A stretch of 55,580 bases of DNA from Virgibacillus sp. AGTR (lineage in GTDB: Bacteria > Bacillota > Bacilli > Bacillales > Amphibacillaceae). Both the position numbers and the translations under genes were made by a program. The DNA lies in contig NZ_JAJERH010000024.1 of assembly GCF_016919725.2 (NCBI RefSeq), positions 1 to 55,580 on the forward strand. Reading direction: 5' to 3'. The notes beneath the pieces were generated by a model. It saw nothing but the letters and a program-made list of their open reading frames with translations, searched no databases and had not been told where the DNA came from. Shown here one piece after another: positions 49,417-55,580 of the stretch; position 1 is the stretch's first letter; the number at the start of each line of letters is the position of its first letter.

Positions 49417-50106
49417 TTAACTATCTTTTACCGCTTTTACCGTTTTTAATGCTTGCTTGATATCTGTATATATACGATTGCCAACGATAATTACATCCGC
49501 GTGTTCTTTCATTTCCCGTGCCTGTTGGACTGTTTCAATACCACCACCGTAAAACAATAGTGAATGTTCCAATTGAGCTTTTACTTTTTCGACCAGCACT
49601 GGGTCCCCGTAGGTTCCACTATACTCCATATAAAAGACAGGCAAGTGAAAAACCTTATCTGCCATATAAGCATACGCAATCACATCATCTTCATCCGGTA
49701 AATAACTGTTCGTATGTATGAAAGCTTTTGCGTCCTTATTCAATATACAATATCCTTCAAATAATATCTCACTATACTCAAGCATATCAACAAATTCTTT
49801 AATAGCTTGATGCTGAATATCCATCATCCACTTTTTTTCCTTCGAATTAAGCACCATAGGAATATAGTAATAATCAAAGCCTGGAGTTATTGCATCCATG
49901 GATGAAATCTCTAAAATACAAGGTACTGTATATCTACGTATTCTTGAGAGTAGATCAAGCACGCCATCTAATGTTATGTTATCTGTCCCACCTACAATTA
50001 TGGCATCTGTCCCTGACTCACAAACCATTTCTAAATCTTCATCTGAGATTTCTTTGGCAGGATCAAGCTTAAAAATATGCTGCCAAGCATTCATTGTTTT
50101 ATCCAA
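49417..50106 (-). CDS. pcrB: Heptaprenylglyceryl phosphate synthase
   Basis: 229 residues, a TIM-barrel of the PcrB/GGGPS family: HIFKLDPAKEISDEDLEMV, GTDAIIVGGTDNITLDGVL, YYIPMVLNS, YMEYSGTYGDPVL (phosphate and glycerol site) and YGGGIETVQQAREM then DVIIVGNRIY. It joins heptaprenyl diphosphate to sn-glycerol-1-phosphate, giving an archaeal-type ether lipid in bacilli. The start is TTG behind GGAGG. It sits just before pcrA, as in B. subtilis. Confidence 0.95.
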   Translation of the reverse strand: MDKTMNAWQHIFKLDPAKEISDEDLEMVCESGTDAIIVGGTDNITLDGVLDLLSRIRRYTVPCILEISSMDAITPGFDYYYIPMVLNSKEKKWMMDIQHQAIKEFVDMLEYSEILFEGYCILNKDAKAFIHTNSYLPDEDDVIAYAYMADKVFHLPVFYMEYSGTYGDPVLVEKVKAQLEHSLLFYGGGIETVQQAREMKEHADVIIVGNRIYTDIKQALKTVKAVKDS

Positions 50107-50444
50107 AATAATAGTCCTCCATCATTATAATCCATTAGTTTATTATACCAAAAAACATTCTAGGAATTTAGAGATAAGGATAATCTTTTTACGTAAAACA
50201 TGCGTGAGTCCATATATTTTAACGAAAACGCTGTACACTGCAAACAAGTGGATTTATTATCAACTGTTAAGCAAAAAGTTAACTTCATCGTTTCTTGCTG
50301 TATGTGCTTCTATTCTTGACCTTCATAGGACAGCTTCCTAGAGCACATATAGTGGTCGGGAAACCAGCGTTATCTTACCAAGAAGTTTTTTGACCCACAT
50401 TAAAGCTTCCCAGAACCCTTGGCATAGCTAGGGAGGTTTAAAAC
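50107..50444. other. Intergenic stretch upstream of pcrB
   Basis: About 340 bp, no gene. It should hold the promoter for pcrB-pcrA-ligA-camS. Weak inverted segments near 50385-50440 (TTCCCAGAACCCTTGGCATAG) are seen, but nothing I can name. Confidence 0.4.
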
Positions 50445-50484
50445 AAAAAACTAGAAATGTCGATGATGACATTTCTAGTTTTTT
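50445..50484. terminator. Terminator of the yerA-yerB-yerC operon
   Basis: A perfect inverted repeat, AAAACTAGAAATGTC and its complement around GATGAT, flanked by A-run and T-run, so it may work in both directions. It begins 3 nt after the yerC stop. Confidence 0.85.
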
Positions 50485-50486
50485 GT

Positions 50487-50789
50487 TTAATCGTCTTTGT
50501 CCCCTATGATGCGATCAAGTACTAATTGATACCCTTCACTTCCAAAATTAATGCACCGTCTTACTCGTGATATCGTAGCAGTTGATGCATTTGTCTCCTG
50601 TTCAATTGCATTATACGTACTTCCATCCATTAGCATTTTTGCTACTTGTAATCGTTGGGAAATAGAATGGATTTCTGACATCGTTGCAATATCATCAAAA
50701 AAACGATAGCATTCTTCCCGGTCTTTTAATGAAAGGATTGCATCAAATAATTGATCCAATTGTTTCCCACGTAGTTTATCTATTTGCAC
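50487..50789 (-). CDS. yerC: YerC/YecD-family TrpR-like protein
   Basis: 100 residues, GTG start behind GGAGGG. An all-helical TrpR-like fold with a C-terminal HTH: IHSISQRLQVAKMLMDGSTY, NAIEQETNASTATISRVRRC and INFGSEGYQLVLDRI. TrpR-like proteins bind DNA; the target of YerC is not known. It follows yerB by about 20 nt on the same strand. Confidence 0.92.
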   Translation of the reverse strand: MQIDKLRGKQLDQLFDAILSLKDREECYRFFDDIATMSEIHSISQRLQVAKMLMDGSTYNAIEQETNASTATISRVRRCINFGSEGYQLVLDRIIGDKDD

Positions 50790-50810
50790 ACCAAAGCCCT
50801 CCTGCTTCCA

Positions 50811-51860
50811 TTACTCATTTGATATCATTACGGCTCTCTTTATACCAGGTTCGGTCGGAATCACATTAATCCACGTTTTTCCTGGAGCAAATGCAACTTC
50901 TTTCCCGTCTTTCATTGGAACAATTCTTCCATTTCTATTTTCCCAGCGAAGTTCTTGAACTACACCTTTTTGCAAGAGATAAGCATCTCCACCTGATTGT
51001 AAATCGATAGCCCGACGACCAGCATCATCAATTACTTCATGATGAGTCTCTATTATAAATACATTACTAGCCTGAATAGCTTCCTCTGATTCTAACTCTA
51101 TTGTCTTTTCCTGATCACTGTATCTTGTATATGCTTGCGAACGTTTATTATAATCAAATTCAACAATCTCCGTAGGCGTATCGGAATATACAATTTTCAC
51201 ATGGTTACCAGGTTCACCAGCTACCTGCTCACCTTCTGATAAGAAAGGCAAGGGCTCATACGTTGCTTTCGTATCATAGCCTTTCGCTTCTGCTTTTTCA
51301 TAGACAGATCCAAGCTGTAAATACGAATTATGCGGTGCCTTTCTAAAAGGTTCACGTTTAAATAATACACCATCATTATCATAAAACGAACCATTCAAAT
51401 GGTCAATTCCCCGCTGTTCTATCCTATCATTTACAAATCCAGCAGCCCCATGATAAACATAGATTGCATTATAATCATTTGCTAGTTCGAAATAGTATTC
51501 TCTCGCACTTCGTACAGGTCCTACAACATCTGGCATTTCACTTTGGAAGAGTGCTAAAAACCGAGTAATTTTACCTTCTGCTAGCATTTCAAATACGATA
51601 TCTGCTTTCGATAATCCTGTCTGTGGTCTAGCTTTTGTGTGATTATTAACCATTACACCTACCATTCTATTATTAACGACTTCATCTGTACCTATTCCTG
51701 TTAGTGGATACATATTTTCATATTCTTCCGGGACTTGGAACGAATCGGACTTCTGTTCCAAGCCAGAATCCTTCGATTCATTATCACGAGCTTCCTTTTC
51801 ATCATTACACGCTGCAAGAAATATAAAAGCTAGAAAAACGATACATAATAATTTTTTCAT
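50811..51860 (-). CDS. yerB: YerB-family lipoprotein (DUF3048)
   Basis: 349 residues from the ATG at 51860; the frame is open four codons further up, without better spacing. The signal peptide ends in LAAC (Cys18). The two DUF3048 domains follow: YENMYPLTGIGTDEVVNNRM, VMVNNHTKARPQTGLSKADI, FEMLAEGKITRFLALFQSEM and, towards the end, RYSDQEKTIELESEEAIQAS. It is surface-anchored; the biochemical role is unknown. It lies between yerA and yerC, a conserved order. Confidence 0.92.
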   Translation of the reverse strand: MKKLLCIVFLAFIFLAACNDEKEARDNESKDSGLEQKSDSFQVPEEYENMYPLTGIGTDEVVNNRMVGVMVNNHTKARPQTGLSKADIVFEMLAEGKITRFLALFQSEMPDVVGPVRSAREYYFELANDYNAIYVYHGAAGFVNDRIEQRGIDHLNGSFYDNDGVLFKREPFRKAPHNSYLQLGSVYEKAEAKGYDTKATYEPLPFLSEGEQVAGEPGNHVKIVYSDTPTEIVEFDYNKRSQAYTRYSDQEKTIELESEEAIQASNVFIIETHHEVIDDAGRRAIDLQSGGDAYLLQKGVVQELRWENRNGRIVPMKDGKEVAFAPGKTWINVIPTEPGIKRAVMISNE

Positions 51861-51905
51861 ATTCCACAACACCTTTGAAAAGTTAGTATAGTATTATATT
51901 ATACG

Positions 51906-53648
51906 CTAACACATCGTTGCCGGGAATAGAACTTCTTTTTTCTTCACATCGATAATTCCTTGTTGTGTAATTCGTATATAAGGTAGATGTGTTGACGCAA
52001 GAAAGAAGATGGAATATACCGGATCTTGAAATGGATAGCCAAAATCCTGTAAATAATCCTTTAATTCTTTCTCCTTTTCAATAAGCTCTTTCATATCTCC
52101 ATCAAACATCATACCACTTAGAGAAAGCGGAATTTCTAAAAGGATCTTCCCTTGATGGACGAGGACAATACCTCCACCCATTTCTTTTATCCGTTTCCCC
52201 GCAAGTATAATATCTTGTTTATCCTTACCAATGAACACAAAGTCTCCAGTTGTTGAATACGAGCTGGCAAGTGCACCTAATTTACTAGTAAATCCGCGTA
52301 ATGTTGTATTAACTCGCCACTTTCCTTTTCTGTCCAGCATTAATAAAAAGGCCTCATTTGTTTGCTCAGGAAGTCTATCGACCGTTATATCGATTTCAAT
52401 TGGATAAGGCTTCATAATGACATCATTCACCATTTCTAAACCAATTGGAACGGAAAATTGCAGTTCATTTTTTCCTAGTTCCCAATCTAAATTCAACGGT
52501 TTAAGTCCGTATGCTTGCCAATCAATTTTTTGGTGAACGGTTTCTTCCGCTCCATTTTTTACAATCCATTTTCCTTTAGCAAGGACACTTTCTGGATGCG
52601 GATTATCCTTTGCATATAAAATATTAATATGAGCAAGCCGACCAGGCGCAATACTTCCCAATTGTTCTTCCATGCGAAGATGCTTAGCAGCGTTAAAGCT
52701 CCCCATCAGATATGCCTCCTCCAATGGAATACCTTTTTTGATAGCAATATCAATACAGACATTCATTAAGCCATCTTCATAAAATCCAGGTGTAGCTCCA
52801 TCCGTTGTCATCGTTAAATGATCAAATGACTTTAGGTCAAGCGCAATCAGCTCTGCTAGTATCCTTGGCAAGTCTGGTCGAATGGAGGAGTAGCGTAAAC
52901 CAACTTGATACCCTAGCTGTAAACGCCGGATTACTTCTTCTCCTGTCATCGATTCATGGTCTGCATTAATTCCTAATAATTTCATTTTCGTTAATGTCCG
53001 TTCAGACGCACCCGGAAAATGCCCTTCAACCGGCTTTCCATGTCGCTTCGTCTCTTGTATCCAGTAAAGTAGCCGATCATCCCCAGCTAATAGTTCTGGC
53101 CATGCGGTTAATTCGCCACCCTGTAAAACGGCTGGATGCTTAATCCATTCTAAGACGTCTTCCGTACGAAAGATATCATCTTGCTGCTGCATTTCAGTTT
53201 GAGCGTCAAACCTTGCCCACCAATACATTGACACAGGTAGCTTACGAAATTCATCCAATATAGAAAACGCTTTCTTTTTTTGCAACAAAAAAAGCCATAA
53301 CAGGTTATCATTTACTAATGTCGTTGTACCAGTCCTTCCAGCATGTTTTGCCAATTGTTCTGGATTATACAGTTGGAATGGATGTGCGTGTGGCTCGATA
53401 TAACCTGGCACTGCATACTTTCCCTGACAGTCATAAACTTCCGTACGGTTCATATTTTTAGGAGTTTTGTCTCCAACATATACGATCCGATCCTCATCGA
53501 TCCAAATGTTCGCTTGTAACCATTGTTTTGTATACGCATTTAAATACGTGCAATTTGTTAAAACTAATGTCGGTGACGACGCTTCATCAATCACTCGAAC
53601 ATGTTGCCTAATTTCTCTATTTCTCCAGTGATATCCGTTATTTTGCAT
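51906..53648 (-). CDS. yerA: Adenine-deaminase-like amidohydrolase YerA
   Basis: 580 residues of the adenine deaminase family of amidohydrolases. Composite barrel: YDCQGKYAVPGYIEPHAHPF (HxH metal site), GTTTLVNDN, VEGHFPGASERTLTKM, DHESMTGEEVIRRL, TTDGATPGFYEDG (metal Asp) and FNAAKHLRMEEQLGSIAPGR. The C-terminal half is the adenine deaminase-specific domain. It would convert adenine to hypoxanthine with Mn or Fe, but B. subtilis YerA is described only as a putative enzyme next to the true AdeC, so activity is uncertain. ATG behind GGAGAGAG. First gene of the yerA-B-C unit. Confidence 0.88.
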   Translation of the reverse strand: MQNNGYHWRNREIRQHVRVIDEASSPTLVLTNCTYLNAYTKQWLQANIWIDEDRIVYVGDKTPKNMNRTEVYDCQGKYAVPGYIEPHAHPFQLYNPEQLAKHAGRTGTTTLVNDNLLWLFLLQKKKAFSILDEFRKLPVSMYWWARFDAQTEMQQQDDIFRTEDVLEWIKHPAVLQGGELTAWPELLAGDDRLLYWIQETKRHGKPVEGHFPGASERTLTKMKLLGINADHESMTGEEVIRRLQLGYQVGLRYSSIRPDLPRILAELIALDLKSFDHLTMTTDGATPGFYEDGLMNVCIDIAIKKGIPLEEAYLMGSFNAAKHLRMEEQLGSIAPGRLAHINILYAKDNPHPESVLAKGKWIVKNGAEETVHQKIDWQAYGLKPLNLDWELGKNELQFSVPIGLEMVNDVIMKPYPIEIDITVDRLPEQTNEAFLLMLDRKGKWRVNTTLRGFTSKLGALASSYSTTGDFVFIGKDKQDIILAGKRIKEMGGGIVLVHQGKILLEIPLSLSGMMFDGDMKELIEKEKELKDYLQDFGYPFQDPVYSIFFLASTHLPYIRITQQGIIDVKKKEVLFPATMC

Positions 53649-54156
53649 GGTTAAACAACTCTCTCCATCTTAATATTTCTTTTTCATTTCCTAACCGTAT
53701 ACCTTCTGTAAAGATATAAATACTGTTAACAGCTAACTTTATCCGTAACAACCAAATCCCTTCGTATTTGCTTAGCTAAACCCTGTTCGGCAGGGAAGCA
53801 TAAGTGAACTCATGACTTACAAACCTCTAGCTTACTTGAATAAAGTGGGAGGCTTACTGCGGATAAAAAAGATCTAAGCCGATATTTCCCTTTATTTTAC
53901 CATATTTTTTGCTTTCTCACTGTAATGTTTTTGTAAACTAAAGTGAAATTTTTGTGAAGACAGGAATGGCACTTTTCAAGTGTTACTAACTCTAGGTAAC
54001 GATCACAGTAAACAGTAATAGATAAATTTTCAGTAGGGATTCTTCATTAATAGTTATATGTGGGATATAATTCGAGTTTAACTGATTCTTTCAGGACATT
54101 AAAAAGACTAAACCAACACTAGATTTAGCCATTGTATCAAATTTATGTCCATTCTG
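53649..54156. other. Intergenic stretch with an R1-like fragment
   Basis: No gene is seen. Positions about 53780-53872 resemble the tail of repeat R1: CTTGAATAAAGTGGGAGGCT, then TACTGCGGATAAAAAAG. The part near 53930-53960 may hold the yerA promoter on the minus strand. Confidence 0.45.
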
Positions 54157-55047
54157 CTATACTTGAGTACCGCTATCCATATTCTGCCTTGTTGTCACAA
54201 TTACTCCATCCATATTATTACCTGAGATAGTATATTCACTATCGGTTGGTACCAATATTTTTGGATGGTCTTCTGAAACAGGAAAGAAACAAATAAGGAA
54301 TTTCTCCCCTTGGTATGTGGTTGCTATTTGCTTTTCTTTCTTTAAATAAGTTAAATACTCTTCCAATACGAGATTCTTTTCATACATAATTGCACTATGA
54401 GGCAGACCAACATAACGTAAATGCCATGGCTCATATTCAATACCTGTAATATGCACTTTAGCTTTAGGATAGCGAAGTACAAAACCAAATTTCCAAGCGT
54501 TTTTTTGTATCCAAGCTCCCTCCGCTGCATATTTAATACTTTCCTTTGTAGATCCAACATCTAGAGCCAATCCTAAATTATGCTCACTATAACCTGGTGG
54601 TAAAGCATAATCTTTTCCCTTTTCCTCGTATAACACTTTTTGTTCCTCTTGGTCTCTAAAAGCACTACTTAATAAAAAGTTATGCACATTATCCTTTTGG
54701 GCAGCTTCAACCATGTCCGAGAATTTTCTAGCTACTTTTTCGGATAAACGTAGATCTTGATGGAGCAATCCATAATTTGCGATTAATTCTCGATGGTTAA
54801 TTAATTGGATCATATCTTTTTTAATATATCGTTCCTTTACAGGAAATTCATCATTAACTAATAATAATTCACCCTGATACATTTCTTCCTTATTTATTTC
54901 TTTTTCTTGTAAATCAAATTGTTCCAAATTGATATTTTCCTTTGGAACCATATTTGGTTTATCTTCATTTAATACGGATACAGGGGTAATATATACTATG
55001 CCTATTACAATAGATAAAAACAACAATATGAAAAACCACTTCTTCAT
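54157..55047 (-). CDS. VanY-like D-alanyl-D-alanine carboxypeptidase
   Basis: 296 residues. An N-terminal signal anchor (FFILLFLSIVIGIVYITPV) places the enzyme outside the membrane. The peptidase M15B motifs are complete: LSSAFRDQEEQKVLYEEKG, the zinc site SEHNLGLALDVGS (SxHxxGxAxD) and EPWHLRYVG (ExxWH). It removes terminal D-Ala from cell-wall pentapeptide. In VanA/VanB clusters such an enzyme adds to glycopeptide resistance, but VanY homologues are also ordinary wall-trimming enzymes. The sensor kinase gene lies about 100 nt upstream on the same strand, an arrangement that recalls vanRS-vanY. ATG behind AAGGAGGGG. Confidence 0.9.
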   Translation of the reverse strand: MKKWFFILLFLSIVIGIVYITPVSVLNEDKPNMVPKENINLEQFDLQEKEINKEEMYQGELLLVNDEFPVKERYIKKDMIQLINHRELIANYGLLHQDLRLSEKVARKFSDMVEAAQKDNVHNFLLSSAFRDQEEQKVLYEEKGKDYALPPGYSEHNLGLALDVGSTKESIKYAAEGAWIQKNAWKFGFVLRYPKAKVHITGIEYEPWHLRYVGLPHSAIMYEKNLVLEEYLTYLKKEKQIATTYQGEKFLICFFPVSEDHPKILVPTDSEYTISGNNMDGVIVTTRQNMDSGTQV

Positions 55048-55153
55048 GTAGAACTTCCCCTCCTTGATTTCTTCTCTCTATACACATCTTAGGAAAATAT
55101 CTTTAATAAAAAAGTGGGTAAAATCTTAAATATTTCTTAACTAATTCTGTTTC

Positions 55154-55580
55154 TTACTCATCATCACTGCTAGTAAGACGAACTTCAAATACGGTTTGCT
55201 TCAAATTACTCTTTGCAGTGATTGTGCCGTTATGTTGCTCTATTATATTCTTTGCTATAAATAAGCCCAGTCCGCTTTTATTTTTTTGCATCGTTCGTGA
55301 TTTATCTCCTGTATAAAACATATCAAATATATGTGGTAAATCTTCATCTGCTATGATACTTCCATAATTAATAACTTGGATAATAGCTTCCTGATTTTCT
55401 TGAAAAGCACGAATATCAATAAATTCCCCATCGGACCCATACCGATTGGCATTTGTTAGTAAATTTTCAAATACACGAGCTAGTAAATCACCATCCCCTA
55501 AAGTCATCAAATTAGATTGGATATCCTGTCGTAAATGTAGAGAACTTTTTTCAAAAATTGGATACATTTCTTCTGCTAAT
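55154..55580 (-). CDS. Sensor histidine kinase, C-terminal part (cut by window edge)
   Basis: At least 141 residues; the frame is open to the window end. It holds the HATPase_c domain: N box FENLLTNANRYGSDG, G1/F box DLPHIFDMFYTGDKSR and G2 SGLGLFIAKNIIEQHNG. The catalytic histidine and membrane part are outside the window. It precedes the VanY-like gene by about 105 nt, so it resembles VanS, but nothing here proves a glycopeptide signal. Confidence 0.88.
   Translation of the reverse strand, partial: LAEEMYPIFEKSSLHLRQDIQSNLMTLGDGDLLARVFENLLTNANRYGSDGEFIDIRAFQENQEAIIQVINYGSIIADEDLPHIFDMFYTGDKSRTMQKNKSGLGLFIAKNIIEQHNGTITAKSNLKQTVFEVRLTSSDDE

Overview
The window is low-GC, Gram-positive DNA from a member of the Bacillaceae. 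Ribosome binding sites are strong (GGAGG type), there are many GTG and TTG starts, T-box leaders and Rho-independent terminators. The right-hand gene order (rlmCD, dgkB, gatB-gatA-gatC, opuE, camS, ligA, pcrA, pcrB, yerC, yerB, yerA) matches the Bacillus subtilis yer/gat region. A halotolerant relative such as Oceanobacillus or Virgibacillus is my inference from protein flavour; the species cannot be fixed from sequence alone.

Layout. 0.2-5.7 kb: a metallophosphoesterase and an MMPL exporter operon with a divergent TetR regulator. 6-10 kb: small unknowns, an acetyltransferase, a TPR protein, a P-loop protein and an XRE/membrane-protein pair, separated by copies of a non-coding repeat. 10-14.2 kb: an MccF-like S66 peptidase and a second-type methionyl-tRNA synthetase, each behind its own T-box leader. 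14.4-28.8 kb: Nudix, a second metallophosphoesterase, a frameshifted AraC regulator divergent from an EamA exporter, VOC, an LprI-like lipoprotein, two PadR/HAAS modules (one fused to pentapeptide repeats, one to VanZ), a cupin, a siderophore-binding lipoprotein with an AraC regulator, and a chemoreceptor. 28.9-33.2 kb: a graveyard of short broken genes, including a TniQ fragment. 33.3-53.6 kb: the conserved housekeeping block (tRNA-dependent amidotransferase, lipid kinase, proline symporter, DNA ligase, helicase, archaeal-type lipid synthase). A quorum-sensing type regulator with its own small exported peptide is inserted at 42.2-43.6 kb. 54-55.6 kb: a VanY-like carboxypeptidase and the end of a sensor kinase.

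Most interesting points. (1) The two T-box leaders can be aligned by a shared GTAAGGCT block followed directly by the specifier codon: ATG (Met) before metG and GAT (Asp) before the MccF-like peptidase. MccF enzymes destroy inhibitors of aspartyl-tRNA synthetase, so this looks like a self-sensing immunity switch beside a possible inhibitor-resistant MetRS. (2) An RRNPP-type regulator is followed 14 nt later by a 47-codon signal-peptide ORF of PapR/NprX design. (3) A 34-codon membrane mini-gene sits 3 nt upstream of opuE. (4) Several genes have non-AUG or lost starts and single-base frameshifts, so much of the left half is decaying.
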